From Bythopirellula polymerisocia (lineage in GTDB: Bacteria > Planctomycetota > Planctomycetia > Pirellulales > Lacipirellulaceae): a DNA stretch of 64,000 nt. A model generated the notes under the pieces. It did no database searches and was not told where the DNA came from. It worked only from the letters and a program-made list of their open reading frames with translations. The stretch lies in assembly GCF_007860015.1 (NCBI RefSeq), contig NZ_SJPS01000005.1, forward strand, positions 248,001 through 312,000, in the 5' to 3' direction. How positions within the stretch are numbered: position 1 is the first letter of the stretch; each line of letters begins with the position of its first letter. Position numbers and translations under genes: made by a program. This document shows, one piece after another, positions 8,179 to 17,680 of this stretch.

Positions 8179-11100
8179 TCTGCCGAGCGTTGATTGGGAA
8201 GATCCACCGAGCCATCGATCGGTAGTGAGTCACGTTCATCGGCGATCCCGGCCGAGATTACTTCGGTCTTGTCGCCGCCGTCGCGGATCATCTCCAAAAA
8301 AGTTCCTGCGAGTTTTAAACCCCAGATAACACTTATGACCCCGACGGCACACCCTCCTAGAAAGAGCGGATGGAAATAGTTGTCGGCAGATAAGATCATG
8401 CTGGCCGCAGTTACTCCGGCAGCCGCAGTCACTAGAAACTTGCCCAATGCTCCTTCAAAGTGTCGTTGCTTGCGGTGCTTTGCAATCGCCGAGCGGGCGG
8501 AACTATTTGCCAGTTCGCGCATTGCCGCCAAGTCGATCGGCTGCGCGGTTCCTGTACAGTTTGCTTTCAATTCAGCCATATCCAACAACCCCAGATGTTC
8601 GGGGGAGGAAATGGCCGTGGTTTCCTTTACCTCCTTGTCGTATGAATTCTTGCCCACATTCAAATTGCTGGAATCTCGATTTGCGTTGGTTTCACATTCC
8701 TTCCGCGCTTGTTGACTAGACGAATCGCTTGTGGAGTCACCTCTCACCCTTTTCATGAGACTCGACATATAAGCCTCTAAGTCGCCGTCGTCTCCTTCGC
8801 CATATAAGGCTTCACTTGGAGGTGCAATTTCTGGCGAACGAACTGCTGGAGTACTTAACGTCTCCAGGAGATTCTCTTCCTGCCCTTGGTGATTCTCATC
8901 GAGCAAGTGGCTGTACTTGTCGATGAACGAAGTTGGTTGAAAATCTGGTTTGGCAACCTCGTGGCGATCTTCTTCGACATCGTCAGCGAGATCTGCAGCA
9001 CCGTTCAAAAGTACAACCGTTTCAGTGACTTCTCGTTCCTTATCACTGGAAGTATCCTCCATGAAATCTTCAGCATCACTGAGTGGCTCGACATTTACTT
9101 CTTCAACCCCATATGTTGGCGTCGCTTGATTCGATCCACGAGCCTGCTCAAGTTCTTCCAGGGTCGCTTCGTAGGCAGTTTTTACATCTTGAGCCTGTTG
9201 AGCGCAGTCGGCCAACAACTCCCGTGATTCGTCGAGATCGGCTGAAAGTTTCTCTACATCTGCATCACGAGAGGCTAAGCGGTCGGTGACGTGATCACGT
9301 TCTTGCTCAACAAGAGAAACCTTTTCTCGAATAGAATCGAGCTGTAGAGTGAGCTGCTCAATCTGGTCAACTTGAGTGGCAATGCACTGGGCATATTCTT
9401 CGTGTTCTTCTTCCAAAGTGGATTCTTTGGAACGCACAGATTCCAATTCTTCACTCAAATTGGCAATGTGCAATTCTTGAGTTGCAATTCGTGCTGATAT
9501 TTCGTCTCGCTCTTGTTCGACTTCTGATATTCTCGACCTGAAAATGTCGAGTTCGTTGGTTAACTGAGCTATCTGAGACTCCTTGTCCGAGAGCTCTAAG
9601 CTGTACTGTTCCCATTCTGCTTCACGTTGCGAAGCATTGGTGCGTTGGGCTTCGAACTCTTCTTTCAGCTCGGCATACTTTGCCTCTTGAGTCGTGAAGG
9701 TCAGTGCGGTTTCATTTCGCTCTTGCTCAACTTGTGTGATATTCGACTTCAACTCATCGATTTGAGATCGAAGCTCTTCGATGGTCTTCTCATGGTCGTT
9801 GCATTGCTCTTCGAAAAGATTGCGTTCTTCGGTATGCTTAGCAACATCTTCTTTGACACTTTCCAATTCCCTCGACAAGTGTTCTATTTGGCCAACACGA
9901 CTGGCGAGTTCTTCGGTCAGCGAGGCTTGTTCAACTTCACTTTGGAAGACAATCGCCTGGAGCTCTTCAAGTCGCGCCTCTGAGGCTTGCAGGACCTCTT
10001 CGCGAGCAGTAAGGTCTCCTCGGAGTGACTGTACCTGTTCTGAGAGCTGAGTGCGTTCCGACGAGACAGCCTCAAACGCTTCCTTATCAAATTCAGCATT
10101 TTCAGCTTTGAGTTGCTCGACACGAGATTCGGCTGCAAGCCGTGCTTCCTTAAGACGTGCTACGTCAGCATGTGCTTGCTGCCATTCGTTTTTGAGGCTT
10201 TTTACGTCGATTACCAAGAGTTCATTGCGATTGCGTTGTTCGGCATTCTCAGTGGTAAGATTCTCCTTTTCAGTTGTCAGCTGATCACGTTCGGATCGCA
10301 ACGCGTCCAGCTCACTGTGGAGTGAATCTAGTTCTGAGTTCAGCCGCTCAATTTGTTCGTTGCTTGCCAGCAACGATGTCTCGTTTGCCTGTAGTTTCTC
10401 TTGCAGAGCAGGGAAATCATGTTGCATTTCAGCATATTCACATTTAAGTCGATCAATCTCAGCAGCGGATTCTGCATGATTATCTCGAACACTATTTAAC
10501 TCGGAACTTAGTTCTTCCCGGATGTGATACTGTTCTGCTAGCTTGTCTTCGGCGCCCTGCGCTGCATCTTTGGCAACTTGAAGCTCAAGTTCAATGTCTC
10601 GAAGTCGAGCATCTCGCTCCGTAAGTGCCTCAGTAGCCTGCGCTTTCTCATTTTCAATTGTCCGGTAATTTTCCATGAGCTGCTCGCGCTCTGCAGCAAT
10701 TTCGTCGATTCGAAGCTGAAGTTCCGAGCATTGGACTTGAGTCTCTTGCAGTACTGCATCGGTGTGGTTCGACTTATCGTAGGCTTCGGCAAGTTCGCCC
10801 AGGATGCGATCGACTTCGGCGGAGTGATGGGCATCGCGATCGGCTAAGTTGGTGTGAAGTTGCTCCAACTCGGTCGAAAGCCTCTCTCGTTCACAATTTG
10901 CAGCTTGAAGTTGTTCGGTTAAACCTTGAGTTTGTTGAGCGTTCTCGCCGCGCTCGTGATCGAGTTCGGCTGCAAGCGTTTCGCGTTCGCTTTGCAGAGC
11001 TTGGATCTTATTGGCAAAGCTGTTGGCTTCTGTTTGAGCGCGGACTTGTAACTGCTCAAGCTCGGCCGATAGTCTCTCTCGTTCAGAGTTGGCAGCTTGA

Positions 11101-12227
11101 AGTTGTTCGGTAATACTTTGAGTGTGTTCAGCATTTTCGTTGCGAACATGATCAAGTTCAGCTGTAAGCGTATCGCGTTCACTTTGAGCAGCCTGGATCT
11201 GGTCAGCAAGGCTTCTAGCTTCATTTTGAGCATGAGCTTGGGACTGCTGCAATTCGGCAGTATGTCTCTCTAGTTCGCGATTGGCAGTCTGGAGTTGCTC
11301 GGTAAGACTGTGAGTCTGTTCGGCGTTGTCAATACGCAGTTGATCAAGTTCGGATGTAAGATGATCGCGATCACTTTGCAGTGCCTGGATTTGATCGACA
11401 AAACTGCTAGCCTCAGATTGACTGCGAATTTGGAGCTGCTCAAGTGCAGTTGAGATGGTCTCTCTTTCTCCCTCAGACGCCTGGAGTCGTTCGGTGAGAT
11501 CTAGGATTTCCCCTGCGGAGCTGTTTCTTAATTTCTCTAGTTCGTCAGCAAGCAAATCTCGTTCATGCACCGCTGCTTGCATTCGGTCTGCATGAACGGC
11601 AGCTTTTTGTTGGGAATTTGCTAATTGGACCCGTTCACTTCGTAGCCCTTTTATGATCCGACGGCATCGTGCTCGCGCCTGCTGACTCGCTATGGTAGTT
11701 TTGAGGTAGTTACCCTCGGAAGCTTCGTCTTGATTGTCCGACGGTAATTCATTCAACTCTACCGTGTTCGACGATTCGGCTGAGTGGCTAGGGTGTGGGT
11801 CAGAAGTTGGTCCTTGATCTTCAAAAGCCTCAATTAGGTCAGAATCGCCCTCGGTATCTTGTTTGCAATAATCAGAACCATGGGAATCAGTGAGTGTCAG
11901 CTTTAGCTGTAAGTTGCCGATCGAGAGAACGTCCCCTGCGTAGACTGGTGCGGAGGAAAACTCTTGTTCGTTGAGTAAGACTCCTGGTGCCCAACTAGTG
12001 GCGGAAATCCCCTCTTCATTGCTTACGAGAAGACAATGAAGCGGGCGAACTTGACCCTCAGGAAGGCGGATCTGGCAACTGGGGCTCGAACCTATGGTGC
12101 ATTTGCCGGCTGGCAAATCCAAAGAATGAGTCCACTGGTCTCCTGTGAAGATGTCCAGCTTGAGCTTAATGGGATTTGAAGATGAACAGCTCGGAGCTTC
12201 AGGTTTTTCTGTTTGCAAAGTGGTCAT
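8175..12227 (-). CDS. FHA-domain giant coiled-coil protein with C-terminal membrane segments
   Basis: Unrecognised as a named protein. The 1350 residues divide into an FHA-like phosphothreonine-binding domain at about 20-110 (KCTIGSSPSCQIRLPEG, then VLLNEQEF and GDVLSIGNLQLKLTL), an acidic spacer, a very long heptad-rich coiled coil at about 180-1060, a second acidic low-complexity region to about 1200, and two predicted membrane helices at about 1262-1312. A short soluble tail follows. The coiled coil contains three near-identical 64-residue units. The layout suggests a membrane-anchored rod that presents an FHA domain away from the membrane, perhaps reading Ser/Thr kinase signals; that role is inference. 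The FHA fold call rests on the GxxxxxDI-like pattern and position. Confidence 0.75.
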   Translation of the reverse strand: MTTLQTEKPEAPSCSSSNPIKLKLDIFTGDQWTHSLDLPAGKCTIGSSPSCQIRLPEGQVRPLHCLLVSNEEGISATSWAPGVLLNEQEFSSAPVYAGDVLSIGNLQLKLTLTDSHGSDYCKQDTEGDSDLIEAFEDQGPTSDPHPSHSAESSNTVELNELPSDNQDEASEGNYLKTTIASQQARARCRRIIKGLRSERVQLANSQQKAAVHADRMQAAVHERDLLADELEKLRNSSAGEILDLTERLQASEGERETISTALEQLQIRSQSEASSFVDQIQALQSDRDHLTSELDQLRIDNAEQTHSLTEQLQTANRELERHTAELQQSQAHAQNEARSLADQIQAAQSERDTLTAELDHVRNENAEHTQSITEQLQAANSERERLSAELEQLQVRAQTEANSFANKIQALQSERETLAAELDHERGENAQQTQGLTEQLQAANCERERLSTELEQLHTNLADRDAHHSAEVDRILGELAEAYDKSNHTDAVLQETQVQCSELQLRIDEIAAEREQLMENYRTIENEKAQATEALTERDARLRDIELELQVAKDAAQGAEDKLAEQYHIREELSSELNSVRDNHAESAAEIDRLKCEYAEMQHDFPALQEKLQANETSLLASNEQIERLNSELDSLHSELDALRSERDQLTTEKENLTTENAEQRNRNELLVIDVKSLKNEWQQAHADVARLKEARLAAESRVEQLKAENAEFDKEAFEAVSSERTQLSEQVQSLRGDLTAREEVLQASEARLEELQAIVFQSEVEQASLTEELASRVGQIEHLSRELESVKEDVAKHTEERNLFEEQCNDHEKTIEELRSQIDELKSNITQVEQERNETALTFTTQEAKYAELKEEFEAQRTNASQREAEWEQYSLELSDKESQIAQLTNELDIFRSRISEVEQERDEISARIATQELHIANLSEELESVRSKESTLEEEHEEYAQCIATQVDQIEQLTLQLDSIREKVSLVEQERDHVTDRLASRDADVEKLSADLDESRELLADCAQQAQDVKTAYEATLEELEQARGSNQATPTYGVEEVNVEPLSDAEDFMEDTSSDKEREVTETVVLLNGAADLADDVEEDRHEVAKPDFQPTSFIDKYSHLLDENHQGQEENLLETLSTPAVRSPEIAPPSEALYGEGDDGDLEAYMSSLMKRVRGDSTSDSSSQQARKECETNANRDSSNLNVGKNSYDKEVKETTAISSPEHLGLLDMAELKANCTGTAQPIDLAAMRELANSSARSAIAKHRKQRHFEGALGKFLVTAAAGVTAASMILSADNYFHPLFLGGCAVGVISVIWGLKLAGTFLEMIRDGGDKTEVISAGIADERDSLPIDGSVDLPNQRSAD
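10838..11413 (-). repeat. Three tandem 64-codon coiled-coil repeats inside the FHA protein
   Basis: Residues about 272-464 consist of three units of 64 residues with no gaps. They begin SSFVDQIQAL, RSLADQIQAA and NSFANKIQAL, and each contains a (S/G)(L/I)TEQLQ(T/A)AN core. The 192-base period is visible in the DNA too. Partial, more decayed copies flank them. The pattern indicates recent lengthening of the rod by in-frame duplication. Confidence 0.8.
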
Positions 12228-13022
12228 AGTGCCTAACCGGAGAATGCCATTTATTGAATCATGGGAAATCTCAATTCGCTCCCAAGGGGATCGACGAGAC
12301 TATGATGTACCCAAGATTAGGTCATAATTGTCCAATTCATCCCGAGAAATGTTGGAAATCCCCGAGTTCTGGTGCCAGTGGCCCAAGTCTGAAAGACGCG
12401 TTTTCAAAGGTTCCTGCGATCAGAGAAACTCTTCGGAAAACATATGGATGAGTGCAAAAAGAAGCCTTCAAATAGAAACTATCGGGTGGCTTATTTGGCT
12501 CAGTGAATTGCAAAGTTACATATTTTAACGATTGGGACAAAAATTTGGTGTATAGGACTCCTAGAAAGGCCGATGATCGACAGTGCTAAGAAGTAACTCG
12601 ACTAACGGACCTTAAATAGGAAACTGGGCGGTTTTCCTAATTGTTGGCATTTTGTCCAAATTCCGCGAGCAAGGAACAACAATTCCGCTGGATTTTCAAC
12701 CAGGTGACGATAATCCTAATCCTTTTACCAGTAAGGACTTAGGTGTCAATGCTGATTGAACTTGGTGTTTTGCGGCGAGTTTTTGACTTCCTGCGACCTA
12801 ACCTCAGCCGGATGCGTACTATAGTTACGTTGCGTCTCGCTAAATGTCCCCCAAAGTGGGGGGCAAGCAAATGCAACAGGTTCTCTGGTTTTTTGTCGGT
12901 CGGATCGGCTTCTTCCAGAGCGGAACAGAGGAAATTGGCAACCGCGACAACTGTTGAAAAACTCGTCTTGAGGAAAGCAAAGGGAAACTGGTCGTCGTGG
13001 CCTGATCGGTAAGGTGAACACT
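12228..13022. other. Long intergenic region without a supported gene
   Basis: About 800 bases lie between the divergent FHA gene and the DksA-like gene. Short open frames on both strands around 12740-13020 overlap each other, lack family resemblance and are not believed. A hairpin CCCCCA-AAG-TGGGGG lies at 12848-12862 without a T run, and an 8-bp perfect inverted repeat AATTGTTG/CAACAATT spans 12639-12684. The region must hold the promoters of both flanking genes, but I could not assign -35/-10 boxes with confidence. Confidence 0.5.
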
Positions 13023-13436
13023 ATGGCTCGAAAAGATTCAATATTGAAGTTGCGCGAACTCTTGGTCTATCGACGTGATGCCTTACGTAGGGCGTTGGCC
13101 GGTGATCTAAGTATGCTGAAGTCGCTGCCAGAACAAACTGGGGGAGACGTCGTCGACGCAGCACTCGATGCCGCCCAAGATGAAATCAGTTCCCAATTGG
13201 CCGAAGTAGAGAGTCGAGAGCTTGCTCAAATCGAAAATTCTTTGGAGCGGATGCGCCAAGGTACCTACGGTCAATGCGAAATTTGTGACGGGAAGATTCC
13301 CCTGGCTCGCTTGAATGCCCTTCCCTATGCCATTACCTGCATTGACTGCCAGCGTGCGTCCGAGACCGGAGGATCTGCATCGACAAGTAGCAATTGGGGC
13401 AGTTTGGTCGATAGCGACTTTAGCTACACTGATTGA
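13023..13436 (+). CDS. DksA/TraR-family zinc-finger protein
   Basis: Probable RNA-polymerase-binding regulator of the DksA/TraR/YocK group. The protein has an N-terminal coiled-coil hairpin (ELAQIENSLERMRQG) and a C-terminal four-cysteine zinc finger, YGQCEICDG...ITCIDCQRA, near residues 90-115. The GTYGQCEICDGKI stretch is the family hallmark. I chose the ATG of MARKDS because AAGGTGA lies at SD distance; an in-frame GTG nine bases upstream would overlap that site. DksA proper carries acidic residues at the hairpin tip; those are not clearly present, so ppGpp-linked function is uncertain. The HtrA-like gene follows about 80 bases downstream. Confidence 0.85.
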   Translation: MARKDSILKLRELLVYRRDALRRALAGDLSMLKSLPEQTGGDVVDAALDAAQDEISSQLAEVESRELAQIENSLERMRQGTYGQCEICDGKIPLARLNALPYAITCIDCQRASETGGSASTSSNWGSLVDSDFSYTD

Positions 13437-13517
13437 ACCTACCATTCGAAGCATCGGATTTGCACGGGTCGAACTGTTTTGCCATAATCGCACATCCCTT
13501 CCCCGGAGAATCTGACC

Positions 13518-14654
13518 ATGTTGCTTTGTGCGAAGCACTTTTGCACCGCATTGCTTGCCGGTATCGTGTTGATGTGCTGGGTTGCGGTGACTCCAGCTAT
13601 TTCACAGCAATTGCAAGAATTGTCTGCCCCTGGTTCACGCGAACAAGCGTTCGCCGAGTTGGACCGGGACGTGGATTCTCTTGATGCCCAGCTAGGCATT
13701 TATAAGCGTGTCGTCCGGCTCGTTTCGCCGTCTGTGGTCCATGTGGAAGCGACGCCTCGTCCGCAGTATCGTCTACGTAGAGATGCCGAAGAGGCTGGCT
13801 CTGCCGTCCTTGTGCGGTATCGCGGTGCTGACTATGTCCTGACCAATCGCCATGTGATCAAACATTCTGACGCCAGCCTGATTTCCCTGGAATTGTCTGA
13901 TGGTAGACAACTCCGCCCGAAGAAGATTTGGGAGGATCGTGAGACCGATGTAGCGGTAATGCTGATTGAAGCCGAGAATCTCGTCCCAGCTCGCATTGGA
14001 AATAGCGAGCAGATGGAGATTGGTGAAATTGTGCTTGCTTTCGGCAGCCCATTCAATCTACAGAGGAGCGTTACCCGAGGAATAATCAGTGCCAAAGGCC
14101 GCTCGAATCTAGACCTTGGTGAGGGGGAAGTGATGTACCAGAATTTCCTTCAAACCGACGCGGCTATCAATCCTGGTAATAGTGGCGGCCCCCTGGTCAA
14201 CTTGCGTGGCGAGGTCATCGGTATGAACACAGCCATCGCCAGTAATTCAGGCGGTAACGAGGGAATCGGATTTTCTATACCCATCAACATCGCGGTCCGA
14301 ATCATGCGTCAGTTGATCGACGCGGGCGAAGTTGAGAGAGGGTTCTTGGGCGTAGCCCTAGACCGCAGCTTTGACGATGCCACGGCACGCCGTGTCGGCT
14401 TGACCCGGCTAACAGGTGCCAGAGTGACGAGCATTACTAATGCCTCGCCTGCCAGTGAGGCGGATATCCAAACGGACGACATTATCCTGCGTTTTGACGG
14501 CATGTTGATTGACAACGACGAACATTTGATCAATCTCGTCAAACGAACCGAAGTCGGGAGAAAAGTTCCTATGGAACTTTTTCGCTCCGGGCAGATGCTG
14601 ACAGTTTATGTCAATATCGTGAAGTGGAAAACTCCTGAGCCGACTGTTCGTTAG
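13518..14654 (+). CDS. HtrA/Deg-like secreted trypsin-type serine protease with one PDZ domain
   Basis: Exported quality-control protease, 378 residues. An N-terminal signal peptide (about 1-30, hydrophobic core LLAGIVLMCWVAV, Ala-rich end) is followed by a trypsin-like domain. The catalytic triad is visible as His in LTNRHVIKH (about 112), Asp in ETDVAVM (about 145) and Ser in NPGNSGGPL (about 225). One PDZ domain follows at about 275-365 (GFLGVALD, ASEADIQTDDIILRFDG). Most DegP proteins carry two PDZ domains; this one resembles the single-PDZ DegS-like group, but without an obvious permanent anchor. Confidence 0.9.
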   Translation: MLLCAKHFCTALLAGIVLMCWVAVTPAISQQLQELSAPGSREQAFAELDRDVDSLDAQLGIYKRVVRLVSPSVVHVEATPRPQYRLRRDAEEAGSAVLVRYRGADYVLTNRHVIKHSDASLISLELSDGRQLRPKKIWEDRETDVAVMLIEAENLVPARIGNSEQMEIGEIVLAFGSPFNLQRSVTRGIISAKGRSNLDLGEGEVMYQNFLQTDAAINPGNSGGPLVNLRGEVIGMNTAIASNSGGNEGIGFSIPINIAVRIMRQLIDAGEVERGFLGVALDRSFDDATARRVGLTRLTGARVTSITNASPASEADIQTDDIILRFDGMLIDNDEHLINLVKRTEVGRKVPMELFRSGQMLTVYVNIVKWKTPEPTVR

Positions 14655-14677
14655 ACGCTAGCAGACTATGAAGTTGC

Positions 14678-15598
14678 CTACTGCAATCCCCGCAAGATGC
14701 AGTCCACAGTCGCTTCGACGTTGATGTCGACTACCACGTCCATATTTGGTTGATGAGGCGAGTTGCGGCGGCGATCAATCACGGTCATGCCCCGGGTTAA
14801 CTCGCCGCTGGTCTCTACGTCGCAATACAAGCGTTCTGTGGTCAGCAATTCGGGGTGCAGGATACCGGCAATCGCAACCGCCTCAGAAACAATTAGCCCC
14901 TCGACTCCCAAGCGTTCGTGTGTTGCCAGGAATGCACTGGGCAGGAGGGCGCGAAGCACTCGACCTCGATTCGTCTTAACTTCCGGCAGACGGTCGAGTA
15001 GATCATAGCGCAACACGACCTTTGAGCTGATATCCAGTGGAAGCAAAGTCTTTGTTACCGGAAGAAGAAAAACAGAACGGGCGGATTCTGCGTCGCAATA
15101 GATGTTGAACTCGGCAGCCGGGGCGACGTTACCAGGCCCTGCAAGCGTTCCGCCGACGATGAACAAGTGGCCAACTTGCATTGCCAAATCAGGTTCGCGC
15201 TGAAGAGCCGTTGCAATATTGCTAAGTGGCCCCCCTGCCACGATCGTGATTTCTCCAGGGGATGCTTTAATCTCATCTGAGATGAGTTTCACGGCGGAAT
15301 GCCTGTGGTGGAGTTCCGCAACGCGAAAGTCGGCACCGCAAAGACCATCTTCACCCCAAAGATCACGACAATCAGTCACCAGCAATTGATCCGGATCGGC
15401 TGCCCCCACGCGTGGCCAGCGTTGTGGATCAAGTTGCTCGACAAGTGCCTGAACATTGAGCGTGGCTTGCTTGGGGCCCACATTACCCCCCGTGGCGGTG
15501 ACTGAGACCACGTCCAGCTGCGGTTCGAACAATGCCATGCAAAGCGCAACTGCGTCACCAATGCCGGGGTCCAAGTCAAGAATTACTTTTCTGGCCAT
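14678..15598 (-). CDS. Divergent nucleoside hydrolase-like protein
   Basis: Belongs to the inosine/uridine-preferring nucleoside hydrolase fold, 306 residues: an N-terminal DLDPG-x-x-D loop, VAGGPLSNIATAL near 120, and AEFNIYCDAESA near 165. These enzymes release the base from ribonucleosides using a Ca2+ site. Three usually fixed positions differ. The loop reads DLDPGIGDA, so the first Asp of the DD pair (14) is Gly. The C-terminal catalytic HD pair is replaced by Ser238-Glu239 in VSEAVAIAG. Substrate or activity is therefore open. It is divergent from trpD. Confidence 0.82.
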   Translation of the reverse strand: MARKVILDLDPGIGDAVALCMALFEPQLDVVSVTATGGNVGPKQATLNVQALVEQLDPQRWPRVGAADPDQLLVTDCRDLWGEDGLCGADFRVAELHHRHSAVKLISDEIKASPGEITIVAGGPLSNIATALQREPDLAMQVGHLFIVGGTLAGPGNVAPAAEFNIYCDAESARSVFLLPVTKTLLPLDISSKVVLRYDLLDRLPEVKTNRGRVLRALLPSAFLATHERLGVEGLIVSEAVAIAGILHPELLTTERLYCDVETSGELTRGMTVIDRRRNSPHQPNMDVVVDINVEATVDCILRGLQ

Positions 15599-15769
15599 TT
15601 GGCGTCTTGCCGATCCTTTTTTTACCTAGGAGAAGTGAGGCACTCCTGCCAGAATAAGGGAGCGTAGTTTGTTGATGGAAAAGCTCGCACTGCGGAGAGC
15701 TTCCGACCACGTCCCGGCCCAGTCATATCTTGATTATTGTAAAGCCCATTTCGGCAAGAAACAACCAGC

Positions 15770-16798
15770 ATGGCAGACACTTTCGACACAATGAGGTCCC
15801 AATTGGTGGCCGAGGAGGATCTCTCTGCTAGCCAAATGAAAGCTGCCATTAGCCAAATCATGACAGGTGGCTGCACCGACCTAGAGATCGGCACGTTTCT
15901 AACGGCCTTGGCCCAGAAGGGGGAAACCGTAGCAGAAGTTGCAGGGGCTGCTGCGGCGATGAGAGCTAATATGACTCCTATTCTTAGCCGGCACAAGAAG
16001 TTGCTCGATACCTGCGGCACAGGGGGCGGCGGTAGCTCCACTTTTAACATTAGCACTACAGCCGCACTTGTGATCGCTGCTGCGGGCGTTCCTGTCGCCA
16101 AACATGGCAATCGTAGCGTCACCAGCAAAAGTGGCTCAGCGGACGTCTTGGCGGGTTTGGGGGTGAACATACAAGCCACAGTTCCACAGGTAGAACGTTG
16201 CCTGAACGAGTTGGGGATCTGCTTCTGCTTTGCACCCCTCATGCACCCAGCCATGAAACATGTTGCCGCAGTCCGCAAGCAGTTGGGCATTCGCACGATT
16301 TTCAATCTCCTTGGTCCCTTGGCAAATCCGGCTGGGGCAGCTTTTCAACTGCTCGGCGTGGGCAGGCCAGAAATCAGACCGCTTATTGCCTCGGCACTAA
16401 GGATGCTAGGTACCGAGCGATCATTTGTCGTTAGTGGACATGACGGTCTGGGAGAATTGACGCTAGCTGGCACAACCCACGTCACCGAGGTAAATCCGAC
16501 CGGAGAAACTGAATTCTCTTGGGAGCCGGAAGACTTTGTCATTGCACGTCGGGAACTTGATGCCCTGCAAATCTCAGGGCCCGACGAGAGCGTCCAGATG
16601 GTTCGTAGTGTCTTGAATGGAGAGCCAGGCCCGGCACGTGATATCGTGATAATGAACGCCGCAGCGGGCCTAATCGTGATCGGCCACTCTGCAACGCCAA
16701 GGGAAGCGGCTACCGTGGCGGCTGAAGCGATCGATCGCGGCGCGGTCGTTGAGTTGCTTGATCAGCTTGTGCGATTGTCTCACGAACCGGCTCAATAG
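15770..16798 (+). CDS. trpD: Anthranilate phosphoribosyltransferase
   Basis: Transfers phosphoribose from PRPP to anthranilate, the second step of tryptophan synthesis. At 342 residues it is normal length. The PRPP-binding motif DTCGTGGGGSSTFNIST is near 80, followed by KHGNRSVTSKSGSADVL near 110 and the metal-binding GHDGLGELTLAG near 220. No other trp gene lies within the window, so the pathway genes are dispersed. The metallo-hydrolase gene follows after about 30 bases and may share its transcript. Confidence 0.96.
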   Translation: MADTFDTMRSQLVAEEDLSASQMKAAISQIMTGGCTDLEIGTFLTALAQKGETVAEVAGAAAAMRANMTPILSRHKKLLDTCGTGGGGSSTFNISTTAALVIAAAGVPVAKHGNRSVTSKSGSADVLAGLGVNIQATVPQVERCLNELGICFCFAPLMHPAMKHVAAVRKQLGIRTIFNLLGPLANPAGAAFQLLGVGRPEIRPLIASALRMLGTERSFVVSGHDGLGELTLAGTTHVTEVNPTGETEFSWEPEDFVIARRELDALQISGPDESVQMVRSVLNGEPGPARDIVIMNAAAGLIVIGHSATPREAATVAAEAIDRGAVVELLDQLVRLSHEPAQ

Positions 16799-16830
16799 CT
16801 TGTGAAACTGTATGAATTAGGACCATTCAA

Positions 16831-17637
16831 TTGACACGTTTGCCAATAAGTCGTGATATCCGAGGCCAATTGGTTTTCCTCGGGACCGGTACGTCGGTAG
16901 GAGTACCGGCTATCGGATGTGCGTGCGAAGTTTGTGCAAGCTCAGATCCGCGCAACAAACGGACCCGTTGCAGTTTGGTGTTGGGGCTCGATTCAGGAAA
17001 TCTGCTGATCGATACTTCGCCCGACCTGCGAATGCAACTTCTGCGGGAGCAAATTGGCATCGTTCATGCGGTACTCTACACTCACGAACATGCAGACCAT
17101 ATCTTTGGGCTCGATGATCTGCGACTAATGCAGTTTTATCTAGGAGGCCCAGTTCCTCTCTACTGCGAGTTGCAGGTGGAAGAACGAATCCGCAAGTCGT
17201 TCGACTATGCCTTTAAGGACTCCAGCGGATTGCACGCCGGGGCAGTTCCTCAATTGCGGATGGAGCGAATAGGACTCGAACCGTTTGAAGTGCTAGACAC
17301 ACCGGTAGTTCCCCTCCGTTTGGAACACGGTCCTCATTGTAAAGTGCTGGGCTTCCGCTTTGGCGACGTAGCCTATTGCACCGATACCAATTACATCCCG
17401 GCAGAGAGTAAGGAAAGACTTTGTAATTTGGACGTGTTGATCCTTGACTGCCTGCGGCTGAAGCCGCACATAACCCATCTAAGTCTTGATGAAGCATTGG
17501 CGATCGCAGAAGAACTAGCTCCGCGCAGGACACTGCTGACGCACATCTCGCACGAGCTGGACCACGCCACGGTCAGCGCAAGACTCCCTGACGGTGTGGA
17601 GCTAGCCTACGATGGCTTAGAAGTTCCACTAGTTTAA
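16831..17637 (+). CDS. PhnP-like metallo-beta-lactamase-fold hydrolase
   Basis: Predicted phosphodiesterase or related metal hydrolase, 268 residues. It starts with FLGTGTSVGVPAIGC followed by the CACEVC cysteine loop seen in PhnP-type proteins, then SPDLRMQLL, the metal motif THEHADHIFGLDDLR near 90, CTDTNYI near 185 and the final THISHELDH near 250. The start is TTG: AGGA lies eight bases upstream and no other suitable start precedes the first motif. PhnP acts on cyclic ribose phosphodiesters, but no phosphonate genes are nearby, so substrate is unknown. Confidence 0.82.
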   Translation: MTRLPISRDIRGQLVFLGTGTSVGVPAIGCACEVCASSDPRNKRTRCSLVLGLDSGNLLIDTSPDLRMQLLREQIGIVHAVLYTHEHADHIFGLDDLRLMQFYLGGPVPLYCELQVEERIRKSFDYAFKDSSGLHAGAVPQLRMERIGLEPFEVLDTPVVPLRLEHGPHCKVLGFRFGDVAYCTDTNYIPAESKERLCNLDVLILDCLRLKPHITHLSLDEALAIAEELAPRRTLLTHISHELDHATVSARLPDGVELAYDGLEVPLV

Positions 17638-17680
17638 TGCGACTGACTGACTTCAACGGAAATCAATCTGATTCACTGCA

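Noticed and set aside
10838..11413. Regular 192-base repeats considered as CRISPR or satellite DNA
   Set aside because: The repeats are in frame within a coding coiled coil and have no unique spacers.
12848..12862. CCCCCA-AAG-TGGGGG hairpin considered as a terminator
   Set aside because: No T run follows and no gene ends nearby.
12743..13021. Overlapping open frames on both strands in the gap before the DksA-like gene
   Set aside because: Neither has a ribosome site or resemblance to a family, and they shadow each other.
15622..16305. Minus-strand open frame of 227 residues
   Set aside because: Antisense to trpD, whose motifs are unambiguous; composition follows the shadow of its codons.
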